A DNA stretch of 64,000 nt from Paenibacillus montaniterrae. GTDB lineage: Bacteria; Bacillota; Bacilli; Paenibacillales; Paenibacillaceae. The DNA is taken from NCBI RefSeq assembly GCF_018403185.1, contig NZ_BOSE01000016.1, forward strand, positions 1-64,000. Direction: 5' to 3'. The notes below the pieces were generated by a model. That model searched no databases. It saw nothing but the letters and a program-made list of their open reading frames with translations, and was not told the DNA's origin. A program made the translations under genes and the position numbers. Numbering within the stretch: the stretch's first letter is position 1; every line of letters begins with the position of its first letter. Below, piece by piece: positions 9,135 through 17,880 of the stretch.

Positions 9135-10229
9135 ATGAAAAAATTAATTTCGATAATAGGGATTTGTAGTGGTGCAATGATAGGGGCGGAATTTTCCAGC
9201 TGGTTCCACGCTACGCCTGCTTGGAGCGGCTCATCGAATCCTTTCCTACAGCAATCGGGCACTTATTACATGAATGTAGCAATTGGAGCATTTCTAGGAT
9301 GGATGCTGTCCACAATTTTTGCCAAGCCGATCTTGCAGCTTATGAACAGTGGCGTGAAGCAGACGGAAGGAATGCCGCTCCGTCAGCTTCTGTCTGCGGT
9401 AGGCGGACTAGTAATCGGTCTATGCTTTGCTGCTTTAATATATCCTGCGATCGCGATGCTTGGCGGACTGTGGAAGCTGGTGCCGATCGTCATAGCCTGT
9501 GTCTGCGGATATATTGGCATGAAGATAGCGGTAGGCAAGCAGGATGAGCTTGCCGAAGCGGTCAAGCATCTGCTGGAAAAGCCTAAAGTGGTAGCTGCTG
9601 CAGGTGAGGTAAAGGGCTATGAGGAGCATAAAATTTTGGATACGAGCGTCATTATCGATGGGCGAATTGCCGATATTTGCAAAACGGGCTTTATCGAGGG
9701 GACGCTTGTCATTCCGGAGTTTGTGCTGGAGGAGCTGCAGCATATTGCTGACTCGTCCGATCTGCTGAAGCGCAATCGCGGCCGACGCGGGCTTGATATT
9801 TTGAACAAAATCCAAAAGGAGCTTGACGTTCATGTTTTGATTTATGAGGGTGACTTCGAGGAGCATAATGAGGTAGACAGCAAGCTCGTCAAGCTGGCTA
9901 AGCTATTGTCAGGCAAAGTGGTTACCAATGATTTCAACCTGAACAAGGTGTGCGAGTTGCAGGGCGTATCTGTGCTGAATATTAATGATCTGGCCAATGC
10001 GGTAAAGCCGGTCGTGCTGCCAGGCGAGGAAATTGTCGTTCAAGTGATCAAGGATGGCAAGGAGCACGGACAGGGTGTAGCCTATCTCGACGACGGCACA
10101 ATGATCGTGGTAGAGGGCGGCAGAGACTATATCGGGCATACGATGGAGGTGCTGGTCACCAGCGTCCTGCAAACTTCTGCAGGAAGAATGATATTTGCCA
10201 AGCCAAAGCTGTTGGAAAAAGCGCTGTAA
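9135..10229 (+). CDS. yacL: Membrane-anchored PIN/TRAM domain protein (YacL-like)
   Basis: 364 residues. Four hydrophobic segments in the first 140 residues anchor the protein in the membrane. A PIN nuclease domain follows (ILDTSVIIDGRIADI with its acidic residues, then DSKLVKLAKLL and VVTNDFNLNKV), and a TRAM RNA-binding domain ends the protein (about the last 70 residues). The family's true substrate is not established; RNase activity is inferred from the PIN fold. The frame opens at 9096, but GGAGGTG at 9122-9128 points to ATG 9135. In Bacillus yacL lies between disA and ispD, as here. Confidence 0.92.
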   Translation: MKKLISIIGICSGAMIGAEFSSWFHATPAWSGSSNPFLQQSGTYYMNVAIGAFLGWMLSTIFAKPILQLMNSGVKQTEGMPLRQLLSAVGGLVIGLCFAALIYPAIAMLGGLWKLVPIVIACVCGYIGMKIAVGKQDELAEAVKHLLEKPKVVAAAGEVKGYEEHKILDTSVIIDGRIADICKTGFIEGTLVIPEFVLEELQHIADSSDLLKRNRGRRGLDILNKIQKELDVHVLIYEGDFEEHNEVDSKLVKLAKLLSGKVVTNDFNLNKVCELQGVSVLNINDLANAVKPVVLPGEEIVVQVIKDGKEHGQGVAYLDDGTMIVVEGGRDYIGHTMEVLVTSVLQTSAGRMIFAKPKLLEKAL

Positions 10230-10293
10230 CAAGGTATGATTATACTATTGATGCAACCTAGATTGCAAAGAATAGCTTAAGGCAGGTATCACA

Positions 10294-11013
10294 ATGATGA
10301 AACGGTGGGGAGTTGTCATCGTTGCCGCTGGTCGCGGCAAAAGAATGGGAACAGAGGAAAGCAAGCAATATTTACAGTTAGGCGGCAAGCCTATTGTTGT
10401 ACATACGCTACAAAGCTTTCAAGCCATGACCTTTATTGATGAAATTGTGTTGGTTGTCGGCGCAGACGACATAGCCCGCTGCCGTTTATGGTGCGAGCAG
10501 TACAGCTTAACGAAGGTGAAGGCGGTTATTACAGGCGGTGCCGAGCGGCAGCATTCCGTTCATGCCGGATTAAAAATGATGGAAGCGGAATGGGTTATGG
10601 TTCATGACGGCGTTCGTCCGTTCGTGACGGAGCAGGCAGTAGCACGCTGCTGTCGGGCTGCAGAGCAGCACCATGCCGCGGTGCTGGCTGTCCCTGTCAA
10701 GGACACAATCAAGCAAGTGAATAGTGAAGGTATCATTACAGCAACTCCTGATCGCAAGAGCTTGTGGGCAATTCAAACCCCACAAGCTTTTCGTCTTGAT
10801 GTTTTGCTGGAGGCTCATGAAGCAGCGGAGCGCGAAGGCATGCTGGGCACGGATGATGCCAGTGTTGCTGAATGGAGAGGAACGAGTGTCGTAGTAGTAG
10901 AAGGCGAGTATACCAATATAAAAATTACGACACCTGAGGATTTGCCGTGGGCGGAGCTGCTGCTTCAGCAGCGGCAGTCTGCAAGCGCAGAAAGGGGAAA
11001 AGACAATGATTAG
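10294..11013 (+). CDS. ispD: 2-C-methyl-D-erythritol 4-phosphate cytidylyltransferase
   Basis: Third step of the MEP isoprenoid pathway: joins CTP and methylerythritol 4-phosphate. The N-terminal nucleotide-binding loop AAGRGKRMG, the VHDGVRPF motif with the metal-binding Asp and the TPQAFR motif are all present. 239 residues is typical. Two adjacent ATG codons (10294, 10297) follow GGCAGG; either could be used. It overlaps ispF by 8 bases, so the two consecutive-branch MEP enzymes are translationally coupled. Confidence 0.96.
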   Translation: MMKRWGVVIVAAGRGKRMGTEESKQYLQLGGKPIVVHTLQSFQAMTFIDEIVLVVGADDIARCRLWCEQYSLTKVKAVITGGAERQHSVHAGLKMMEAEWVMVHDGVRPFVTEQAVARCCRAAEQHHAAVLAVPVKDTIKQVNSEGIITATPDRKSLWAIQTPQAFRLDVLLEAHEAAEREGMLGTDDASVAEWRGTSVVVVEGEYTNIKITTPEDLPWAELLLQQRQSASAERGKDND

Positions 11014-11494
11014 AGTAGGACAAGGCTTTGATGTGCATCAACTGGTGGAAGGCAGGCCGTTAATTATCGGCGGTGTACAGATTCCGTATGAGAAAGGCTT
11101 GCTGGGGCACTCTGATGCGGATGTGTTGCTGCATACGATTACCGATGCGATACTAGGCGCACTTGCCTTGGGAGATATCGGGAAGCATTTCCCGGATACT
11201 GATGACGCCTATAAGGATGCTGACAGCGTAGAGCTGCTGCGCAAGGTATGGGAGATGGTTGAGGAAAGAGGCTACCAACTGGGCAATGTAGATGCTACAA
11301 TTATTGCGCAGAAGCCGAAGATGCTGCCTTACATTCCAGCGATGATTGAAGTTATCGCCAATGTATTGCGTGCTGAGCCATCGCAGGTCAACGTCAAGGC
11401 GACGACGACTGAGCAGCTCGGATTTACGGGCAGAGGAGAAGGGATTGCTTCGCAAGCGGTAGTATGCCTTATTAAAGGAAATTCAAAAGCGTGA
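11006..11494 (+). CDS. ispF: 2-C-methyl-D-erythritol 2,4-cyclodiphosphate synthase
   Basis: Forms the cyclodiphosphate in the MEP pathway with loss of CMP. Metal ligands DVH (residues 8-10) and GHSDADVLLH are present, as is the C-terminal TTEQLGFTGRGEGI segment. 162 residues. AAAGGGGAAAA before ATG 11006 is a good binding site. The last codons (GNSKA) and the stop lie inside the left arm of the tandem repeat that begins at 11477, so the repeat has replaced or extended the native C terminus; the catalytic core is intact. Confidence 0.96.
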   Translation: MIRVGQGFDVHQLVEGRPLIIGGVQIPYEKGLLGHSDADVLLHTITDAILGALALGDIGKHFPDTDDAYKDADSVELLRKVWEMVEERGYQLGNVDATIIAQKPKMLPYIPAMIEVIANVLRAEPSQVNVKATTTEQLGFTGRGEGIASQAVVCLIKGNSKA

Positions 11495-11661
11495 CTTTGA
11501 TTACGAGGTAGGGCGTTGCAGCTTATTCGGCATCGAATATGAAACGCTACCGAAAACTGCGGTGCTCACGTACCAAGACCGTACGCTGTGCTCCTCGTTT
11601 TCTAGTATCATTCCATCTTCTTGGTACTGAATGCCAAGCTTTTGAACCTTTATTTGGAAGA
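11477..11661. repeat. 185-bp palindromic repeat, array 1 copy 1
   Basis: First of two adjacent copies with a period of exactly 185 bases, only four of which I see differing between the copies. The unit is imperfectly palindromic: TTCAAAAGC at 11482-11490 against GCTTTTGAA at 11638-11646, and an inner hairpin built from GCTACCGAAAAC and GTTTTCTAGTATC around a CGTAC/GTACG stem. It starts 18 bases before the ispF stop. A related array lies at 61549-61918. I see no convincing gene in it. Confidence 0.9.
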
Positions 11662-11860
11662 GGAAATTCAAAAGCATGACTTTGATTACGAAGTAGGGCG
11701 TTGCAGCTTATTCGGCATCGAATATGAAATGCTACCGAAAACTGCGGTGCTCACGTACCAAGACCGTACGCTGTGCTCCTCGTTTTCTAGTATCATTCCA
11801 TCTTCTTGGTACTGAAAGCCAAGCTTTTGAACCTTTATTTGGAAGAGGAAATCCAAAAAG
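11662..11860. repeat. 185-bp palindromic repeat, array 1 copy 2 plus remnant
   Basis: Second copy at 11662-11846, followed by a remnant of a third left arm (GGAAATCCAAAAAG, 11847-11860). The remnant ends 12 bases before the gltX ribosome binding site (AGGAGG). Together with copy 1 it fills the whole 385-base space between ispF and gltX. Short frames on both strands here (for example 11621-11815) arise from the repeat and are not believable genes. Confidence 0.9.
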
Positions 11861-11879
11861 TTTTTAGGAGGAACCATTA

Positions 11880-13343
11880 ATGTCAACAGAGGTTAGAGTC
11901 AGATATGCGCCATCGCCAACTGGGCATTTACATATCGGTAATGCAAGAACGGCCTTATTCAATTATTTATTTGCTCGCCATTTAGGTGGCAAGCTCGTTA
12001 TTCGTATCGAGGATACCGATGTAAAGCGCAATGTTGCCGGGGGAGAGGAAAGCCAGCTTAAATATTTGAAATGGCTGGGCGTAACCTGGGATGAGAGTGT
12101 AGATATTGGCGGACCGTATGGCCCTTATCGTCAAACCGAACGGCTTGATATTTATAAAACATATTGGCAGGAGCTGCTTGATCGCGGCTTGGCCTATCGC
12201 TGCTACTGTACGGAAGAGGAGCTTGAAAAAGAGCGCGAGGAGCAGCTGTCTCGCAACGAGACGCCGCGTTATTCCGGCAAGCACCGCAATTTGACAGCGG
12301 AGCAAATTGCAGCTTATGAGGCTGAAGGAAGAGTGCCGAGCATTCGCTTTAAAGTGCCTGAAAATCGCACCTATACGTTCCATGACATGGTAAAAGGAAC
12401 GATTTCGTTCGATACCGCTGAAATGGGCGATTTTGTAATTGTGAAAAAGGATGGCATCCCGACCTATAACTTTGCGGTTGTAATCGACGATTATTTGATG
12501 AAAATCAGTCATGTTTTGCGCGGCGAGGATCATATCTCGAATACGCCAAGACAGCTTATGATTTATGAAGCGCTAGGCTGGGAGCCGCCACAGTTTGCTC
12601 ATATGACGCTGATCGTGAACGAGCAGAAGAAGAAGCTGAGCAAGCGCGATGAGTCGATTATTCAATTTATTGAGCAGTATGATCAGCTTGGCTATTTGCC
12701 GGAAACGCTGTTCAACTTTATCGCGCTGCTCGGCTGGTCGCCAGAGGGCGAACAGGAAATATTTACTCGTGAGCAACTGATTGAAGTATTCGATGCGGCG
12801 CGTTTGAGCAAAAGCCCGGCTGTTTTTGATACACAAAAACTGGCATGGATGAATAATGAATATATTAAGGCTGCTGATGTGGACCGCATCGTAACGTTAT
12901 GCCTGCCGTATTTGCAAAAAGCCGGCTTGATCGAAGCTGAGCCGGATGCAGCCAAGCTGGAATGGGTAACTGCGCTAGTAGCTCTGCATCAGGATAAGCT
13001 GCGCAGCGCCTCCGAAATTATCGAGCATACGAAGCTGTTTTTCGCGCAGCAGGTTCATGATGAGGCTGAAGCGACCAAGGTGCTTGCGGAAGAGACAGCT
13101 CCTGCTGTGCTTGCTGCCTTTTTGGCGGAGCTGCAAGCTGACGCAGCTGAATTTACGGTGGATGGCATAAAAACGATGATCAAGGCTGTGCAAAAAGCAA
13201 CAGGCTGCAAGGGCAAGTCGCTGTTTATGCCGATTCGCGCGGCGATTACAGGCCAAACACACGGTCCTGACTTGAATCAGTCGCTTGTCCTGCTCGGCAA
13301 GGAGAAAGTGATTGCTCGATTGCAGGCTCGCCTTGGCAAGTAA
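11880..13343 (+). CDS. gltX: Glutamyl-tRNA synthetase
   Basis: Charges tRNA-Glu and, as usual in Firmicutes without GlnRS, probably also tRNA-Gln for later amidation. Class I motifs are HIGN at residues 18-21 (within APSPTGHLHIGNARTA) and KLSKR at 252-256. 487 residues is normal. TTTTAGGAGG ahead of ATG 11880 is a strong binding site. An AAAGGCA/TGCCTTT hairpin at 13342-13364 overlaps the stop but lacks a T run, so I do not call a terminator. Confidence 0.98.
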   Translation: MSTEVRVRYAPSPTGHLHIGNARTALFNYLFARHLGGKLVIRIEDTDVKRNVAGGEESQLKYLKWLGVTWDESVDIGGPYGPYRQTERLDIYKTYWQELLDRGLAYRCYCTEEELEKEREEQLSRNETPRYSGKHRNLTAEQIAAYEAEGRVPSIRFKVPENRTYTFHDMVKGTISFDTAEMGDFVIVKKDGIPTYNFAVVIDDYLMKISHVLRGEDHISNTPRQLMIYEALGWEPPQFAHMTLIVNEQKKKLSKRDESIIQFIEQYDQLGYLPETLFNFIALLGWSPEGEQEIFTREQLIEVFDAARLSKSPAVFDTQKLAWMNNEYIKAADVDRIVTLCLPYLQKAGLIEAEPDAAKLEWVTALVALHQDKLRSASEIIEHTKLFFAQQVHDEAEATKVLAEETAPAVLAAFLAELQADAAEFTVDGIKTMIKAVQKATGCKGKSLFMPIRAAITGQTHGPDLNQSLVLLGKEKVIARLQARLGK

Positions 13344-13431
13344 AGGCAAGCCTTTGCTGCCTTTACACGTGCTTGCTCACATTGGCTAACCGCTTATAAC
13401 GATAATGGTTGACGCTGGCGACAAGAGGGTC

Positions 13432-13460
13432 TTGTCACTGTCGATTCGTTTCGTTATACT
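13432..13460 (+). promoter_or_regulatory. Promoter of the cysE-cysS operon
   Basis: TTGTCA at 13432-13437 and TATACT at 13455-13460, 17 bases apart. It lies just upstream of the T-box leader and is the best promoter in the 499-base space between gltX and cysE. Confidence 0.7.
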
Positions 13461-13494
13461 TATCATGATTGAACAACATAGCATTGGATAAGCT

Positions 13495-13794
13495 TTGAAC
13501 AGGACTAGTATGTTATGCAGCGATGCTCAGAGAAGGCAATCGTATAGCGCTTGGCATGGCCAAATATGCAAAACGCTATAGCGGCTGGAAATTGCCTCTT
13601 CGTCGTAACTGAATTGCACCTGGGAGCTTTGTCCCGAGCTGTTGCGCTATGCAACAGGGTAGGCGGCAACGTATCATCTGCGTTAAGGATGTGGAGATAA
13701 TAGGATGCTGCTGCTGTTAAAGCACCATACTATTAAGCAGAGTGGAACCGCGACTTATGACGCCTCTGCAGCGAATTGCTGCAGAGGCTTTTTT
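13495..13794 (+). promoter_or_regulatory. T-box riboswitch, cysteine specifier
   Basis: A transcript leader that reads tRNA-Cys charging. The T-box sequence AGAGTGGAACCGCG is at 13739-13752. The terminator hairpin has GCCTCTGCAGC at 13762-13772 and GCTGCAGAGGC at 13778-13788, then six T. Stem I holds CTGAAT-TGC-ACCT, placing a UGC (Cys) specifier at 13615-13617. Known T-box mechanism: uncharged tRNA-Cys stabilises the antiterminator and switches on cysE-cysS. The 5' limit is approximate. Confidence 0.9.
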
Positions 13795-13842
13795 ATATGT
13801 TAGTTCTATGAGGTGGTCACGAGCAATTAGGGGGAAAGAAGC

Positions 13843-14535
13843 ATGTTTCGGCATTTGAAATCAGACGTGCAGGCTGTATTTGACAACGACCCGGCGGCAA
13901 GAAGCAAATTCGAGGTTATTTTTACGTACTCCGGGCTTCATGCCATCTGGGCGCATCGTATCGCTCATGCATGCTATAACAGAAAGTGGTTTACGCTTGC
14001 GCGCATTATTTCACAGGTGAGTCGTTTTTTTACAGGCATTGAAATCCACCCTGGCGCCAAAATTGGCGAGCGTTTATTTATTGACCATGGCATGGGCGTA
14101 GTAATTGGCGAAACCTGCGTGATTGGTGATGATGTCGTCATTTATCAAGGGGTAACCTTGGGAGGTACAGGCAAGGAGAAAGGCAAGCGCCATCCGACAA
14201 TCGGCAATAATGTTGTAATCGGATCTGGCTCCAAGGTACTCGGATCCTTTAGAGTTGGCAACAATTCGAATATTGGCTCCAATGCAGTTGTGCTGCGCGA
14301 GGTTCCGGACAACTGTACAGTTGTCGGCAACCCTGGAAGAATCGTGAAGCGCAACGGAGAGAAGGTACGCGATCGCCTTGATCATACGCAGCTTCCAGAC
14401 CCGATTATCGAAATGCTGCGTGAGATGCAAAATGAAGTTGACCGTCTAAAGCTCGCTGTCGAGCAGCAGCAGAAGCGATTGAACGATTATGCTGCCAAGG
14501 AAAATGGACAGCTCGATCATAATCAAGAAGACTAA
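13843..14535 (+). CDS. cysE: Serine O-acetyltransferase
   Basis: Acetylates L-serine with acetyl-CoA, the first step of cysteine synthesis. A short N-terminal helical part precedes the left-handed beta helix with hexapeptide repeats; the signature HPGAKIGERLFIDHGMGVVIGET and the VTLGGTGKEKGKRHPTIG stretch contain the catalytic His and Asp. 230 residues, the short Bacillus-type form. AGGGGGAAAG precedes ATG 13843. Controlled by the cysteine T-box just upstream and 18 bases from cysS, so cysteine supply and tRNA charging respond together. Confidence 0.97.
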   Translation: MFRHLKSDVQAVFDNDPAARSKFEVIFTYSGLHAIWAHRIAHACYNRKWFTLARIISQVSRFFTGIEIHPGAKIGERLFIDHGMGVVIGETCVIGDDVVIYQGVTLGGTGKEKGKRHPTIGNNVVIGSGSKVLGSFRVGNNSNIGSNAVVLREVPDNCTVVGNPGRIVKRNGEKVRDRLDHTQLPDPIIEMLREMQNEVDRLKLAVEQQQKRLNDYAAKENGQLDHNQED

Positions 14536-14553
14536 TGAGTCGGAGGTAACATC

Positions 14554-15963
14554 ATGTCAGTAGTCATTTACAATTCACTTACACGGCAAAAGGAAGCATT
14601 CAAGTCGATCGAAGCGGGTAAAGTACGGATGTATGTATGCGGACCTACTGTATACGATTATATTCATATCGGCAACGCTCGTCCGGCAATCTTTTTTGAT
14701 GTCGTGAGACGTTATTTGGAGTATGCAGGCTATCAGGTTAATTACATTTCCAACTTTACGGATGTTGACGATAAGCTGATCAAAAAAGCAAATGAGCTTG
14801 GCGTTAGCGTGCAGGAGGTGGCCGACCGCTTTATTGATGCCTATTATGAGGATATTGAGGCGCTCGGCATTCGTCGCGCCAGTATGAATCCGCGCGTAAA
14901 AGACCATATTGAGGACGTAGTTGCATTTATCGCTGAGCTGGTTGACAAAGGGCATGCCTATGAAAGCAGCGGCGACGTTTATTTCAAAACGGCATCCTTC
15001 TCCGATTACGGCAAGCTGTCTCATCAAAATCTGGAAGAGCTGCAGCTTGGCATTCGTGTTGAGGTTGATGAACGCAAGCAGGATGCGCAAGATTTTGTAC
15101 TGTGGAAAGCTGCCAAGCCGGGTGAAGTAAATTGGGAAAGTCCGTGGGGCAAGGGTCGTCCGGGCTGGCATATTGAATGCTCAGCAATGGCGCGCAAATA
15201 TTTGGGCAATACGCTTGACATTCACGGAGGAGGGCTCGATCTGCAATTCCCGCACCACGAATGCGAGGTGGCGCAGTCGGAGAGCCTTACCGGCGAACCG
15301 CTTGCCAATTACTGGATGCACAACGGCTACATCCATATTAACAATGAAAAAATGTCCAAATCGCTCGGCAACGGCATTACGGTGCGTGAAATCGTGAAAA
15401 AGGTGAAGCCGCAGGCGATTCGTTATTTTATGCTTGCCGCTCACTATCGCAGCCCGCTTAATTTCAGCGATGACACGGTGGCGCAGGCCATTAACAGTGT
15501 CGAGCGCATCAGCAATTGCTACACCAATCTTCAGCATCGTCTAAATCAGACTGAGCAAGCTGAAGCGGGAGTTGTTTCGGCTGAGCTGACCGCCGAGCTG
15601 GTTAAAATCGAACAATTGTTCAGCGACAAGATGAATGATGATTTCAATACGCCAGACGCGATAACTGCCTTGTTCGAGCTTGTTTCGCTGGCCAATACAC
15701 AAATGCAGGCAGCGGATTTGAACGCCGCTTCGCTGCAGGCGTTGAAAGCAAGCTTTGAGCGTCTGGATGCGGTGCTTGGCTTGCTGCCGGAGCAAGCAGA
15801 GGAGCTAAGTCTCGATGCTCAGGTGGAGGCGCTAATCGCCGAGCGCACCGAGGCCAGAGCGAATAAAAATTGGGCAAGAGCGGATGAAATTCGTGATTTG
15901 CTGCAAGCGATGAATATTGTGCTGGAAGATACGCCACAAGGTATTCGCTGGCGCCGCAAGTGA
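14554..15963 (+). CDS. cysS: Cysteinyl-tRNA synthetase
   Basis: Class I synthetase, 469 residues. MYVCGPTVYDYIHIGN carries the zinc-binding Cys29 and the HIGH-type motif at 38-41. Other zinc ligands fall in HIECSAM and the HHECE segment. KMSKS is at 266-270. The C-terminal helical domain is present. GTCGGAGGTAAC precedes ATG 14554. Second gene of the T-box operon; mrnC starts 9 bases after its stop. Confidence 0.98.
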   Translation: MSVVIYNSLTRQKEAFKSIEAGKVRMYVCGPTVYDYIHIGNARPAIFFDVVRRYLEYAGYQVNYISNFTDVDDKLIKKANELGVSVQEVADRFIDAYYEDIEALGIRRASMNPRVKDHIEDVVAFIAELVDKGHAYESSGDVYFKTASFSDYGKLSHQNLEELQLGIRVEVDERKQDAQDFVLWKAAKPGEVNWESPWGKGRPGWHIECSAMARKYLGNTLDIHGGGLDLQFPHHECEVAQSESLTGEPLANYWMHNGYIHINNEKMSKSLGNGITVREIVKKVKPQAIRYFMLAAHYRSPLNFSDDTVAQAINSVERISNCYTNLQHRLNQTEQAEAGVVSAELTAELVKIEQLFSDKMNDDFNTPDAITALFELVSLANTQMQAADLNAASLQALKASFERLDAVLGLLPEQAEELSLDAQVEALIAERTEARANKNWARADEIRDLLQAMNIVLEDTPQGIRWRRK

Positions 15964-15972
15964 GTGTGAATA

Positions 15973-16419
15973 ATGGATAATAGATTTGCAATACACAAGC
16001 CAAGCAAGCAGGCATCGCTCATGAACCCGGTTGCTTTAGCCTATATGGGCGATGCAGTTTATGAGCTGCTTGTAAGGCAGTATGTTCTGTCTCAGCCTAA
16101 CAACAAATCGCATGTTATGCATAAGGCAGCGACAGGGCTCGTTTCTGCCAAGGCGCAGCGGGCAACGCTGGAGCGTCTGCTGCCTTATTTGACCGAGGAG
16201 GAAGAGCATGTAGTAAAGCGGGGGCGCAACGCCAAATCCGGCGCGCCCCCGAAAAATGCCGATATGATCGATTATCGGCATGCAACTGCATTCGAATGCT
16301 TAATCGGCTATTTATACTTTGAAGATCGAATTGAGCGTATTACGGAGCTGTTTCGTATCGGACTTGGAGAACCTTCAGCAATGAACGGAAAGGATGAAAT
16401 TGATGGCGGAAGATCATAA
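15973..16419 (+). CDS. mrnC: Mini-ribonuclease 3
   Basis: Mini-III matures 23S rRNA in Firmicutes. It is an RNase III catalytic domain without the double-stranded RNA binding domain; 148 residues is usual. The N-terminal LAYMGDAVYELLVRQYV holds the acidic catalytic signature and the second half contains the conserved GRNAKSGAPPKNADMIDYRHATAFECLIGYLY. ATG 15973 lies 9 bases after the cysS stop. The 3' end overlaps the start of rlmB, and the cysS-mrnC-rlmB-rae1 order is the Bacillus one. Confidence 0.95.
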   Translation: MDNRFAIHKPSKQASLMNPVALAYMGDAVYELLVRQYVLSQPNNKSHVMHKAATGLVSAKAQRATLERLLPYLTEEEEHVVKRGRNAKSGAPPKNADMIDYRHATAFECLIGYLYFEDRIERITELFRIGLGEPSAMNGKDEIDGGRS

Positions 16420-17158
16420 CATCGAAGGCTTAATTGCAGGCAAGCATCCTGTGCTGGAGGCACTGCGTTCTGGCCGCGAGCTAAATAAAATATGGATTGC
16501 AGAGGGCGCGCAGAAAAATGCGACCAGCTCGATTATCGGAGAAGCGAAAAAGCACGGTGTCATTGTGCAAATGGTTGACAAGCGCAAGCTGGATCAGCTT
16601 GCACCTGGCTTGAATCACCAGGGCATCGTCGCCCAGGCTGCAGCAGCCCATTACGTAGAACTGGATGAACTGCTGGCCATCCCGGGTGCTAAGGCGGAAA
16701 CGCCGTTTTTTCTTATTCTTGACGAGATTGAGGATCCGCATAATTTGGGCTCGATCTTGCGAACGGCGGAGTGCACTGGCGTGCATGGGGTCATCATACC
16801 GAAGCGCCGCTCAGTTGGCCTGACTGCAACGGTGCTGAAGACATCTGCTGGCGCAGCAGAGCATGTGCCTGTGGCGCGCGTAACCAATCTGGCGCAAACG
16901 ATCGACTATATGAAGGAGCAGGGCATTTGGATTGCAGGTGCCGATGTTGCTGCGAATGCTGATGTATATGCGCAATCATTTGATATGCCGCTGGCGCTCG
17001 TTATTGGCAATGAAGCTAAAGGAATTGGCCGCCTGATCAAGGATAAATGCGATTTTCTTGTCAAGCTGCCGATGGCTGGACGATTGAATTCCTTGAATGC
17101 ATCCGTCGCTGCGGGCGTGCTGATGTATGAGGTGCTAAGACAACGCAGAGGACTTTAG
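16403..17158 (+). CDS. rlmB: 23S rRNA 2'-O-methyltransferase of the SpoU family
   Basis: TrmH/SpoU methyltransferase expected to methylate a guanosine of 23S rRNA. N-terminal substrate-binding domain (HPVLEALRSGRELNKIWIAEG), then the SPOUT knot with its three motifs: LDEIEDPHNLGSILRTAE, IGNEAKGIG and LPMAGRLNSLNASVAAGVL. An ATG at 16394 directly abuts GGAAAGG; ATG 16403 has proper spacing and is preferred (251 residues). It overlaps mrnC by 17 bases. Confidence 0.94.
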   Translation: MAEDHNIEGLIAGKHPVLEALRSGRELNKIWIAEGAQKNATSSIIGEAKKHGVIVQMVDKRKLDQLAPGLNHQGIVAQAAAAHYVELDELLAIPGAKAETPFFLILDEIEDPHNLGSILRTAECTGVHGVIIPKRRSVGLTATVLKTSAGAAEHVPVARVTNLAQTIDYMKEQGIWIAGADVAANADVYAQSFDMPLALVIGNEAKGIGRLIKDKCDFLVKLPMAGRLNSLNASVAAGVLMYEVLRQRRGL

Positions 17159-17161
17159 CAT

Positions 17162-17719
17162 ATGTTTAATAGACGCAACGATGTGCTTTTAGTGGATGGT
17201 TACAACATGATCGGCGCTTGGCCGGAGCTGAACCGTTTGAAGGATCATTCCCTGGAGGATGCGCGTGATCAATTGCTGGATATGCTGGCTGATTTTCAAG
17301 GTTTTTCGGGGATGAAGGTGTTTGTTGTATTTGATGCGCATCAAATGCCTGGCGCAGGCGCCACTTATCGCCAGCATAAGCTGACTGTTGTGTACACGCG
17401 CGAGAAGGAAACTGCGGACGAATGCATTGAGCGCATTTGCTCGGAATGGATCAGCCGCCGCCGCAATGTGTATGTTGCTACAAGTGATATGACGGAGCAG
17501 CATGTCATATTCGGCAAAGGCGCATTGCGGATGTCAGCGCGCGAGCTTTTGATTGAAATTAAAGAAAACCATAAAGCGATTAAGCATACGATTGCAACTC
17601 CATCCGTCAAGAAGCGGCATTCCATTGATGCGCGCATCAACGATGAGGTATGGCAAAAGCTCGAAAAGCTGCGCCGAGGAGAACAGGACAAGAAGCAGAA
17701 GGATAGCAAGAAAACGTAA
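17162..17719 (+). CDS. rae1: Rae1-type NYN-domain ribosome-associated endoribonuclease
   Basis: Formerly YacP. In Bacillus subtilis Rae1 enters the ribosomal A site and cuts mRNA during translation. The NYN (PIN-like) core is clear: LLVDGYNMIGAWPELNRLKD at the N terminus with the first catalytic Asp, KVFVVFDAH, ETADECIERI and VATSDMTEQHVIFGKGA. 185 residues with a lysine-rich C-terminal tail. Start ATG 17162 is three bases after the rlmB stop; its binding site AGAGGA lies within rlmB. Last gene of the cysE operon before the sigH promoter. Confidence 0.93.
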   Translation: MFNRRNDVLLVDGYNMIGAWPELNRLKDHSLEDARDQLLDMLADFQGFSGMKVFVVFDAHQMPGAGATYRQHKLTVVYTREKETADECIERICSEWISRRRNVYVATSDMTEQHVIFGKGALRMSARELLIEIKENHKAIKHTIATPSVKKRHSIDARINDEVWQKLEKLRRGEQDKKQKDSKKT

Positions 17720-17788
17720 AACCTATCACGATATTTACAGAATGTGTTATTTTTGATAATAACTATGCTGCAAAAAGGCGTCGTTTGG

Positions 17789-17818
17789 TTGACTGAAAAG
17801 GCTACTATCATGTATACT
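17789..17818 (+). promoter_or_regulatory. Promoter of sigH
   Basis: TTGACT at 17789-17794 and TATACT at 17813-17818, 18 bases apart, about 60 bases before the sigH start. Confidence 0.7.
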
Positions 17819-17880
17819 GTCTCTATGTTTTGAGCATACAAATCTAGCGGTGTACGCCTTGCAGGCCGGAGGGATGGGGT

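Noticed and set aside
11477..11860. Insertion sequence
   Set aside because: No transposase frame and no clear target-site duplication; at most a non-autonomous element.
11621..11886. Short frames on both strands in the ispF-gltX repeat
   Set aside because: They result from repeat sequence, are not conserved in form between copies and lack binding sites.
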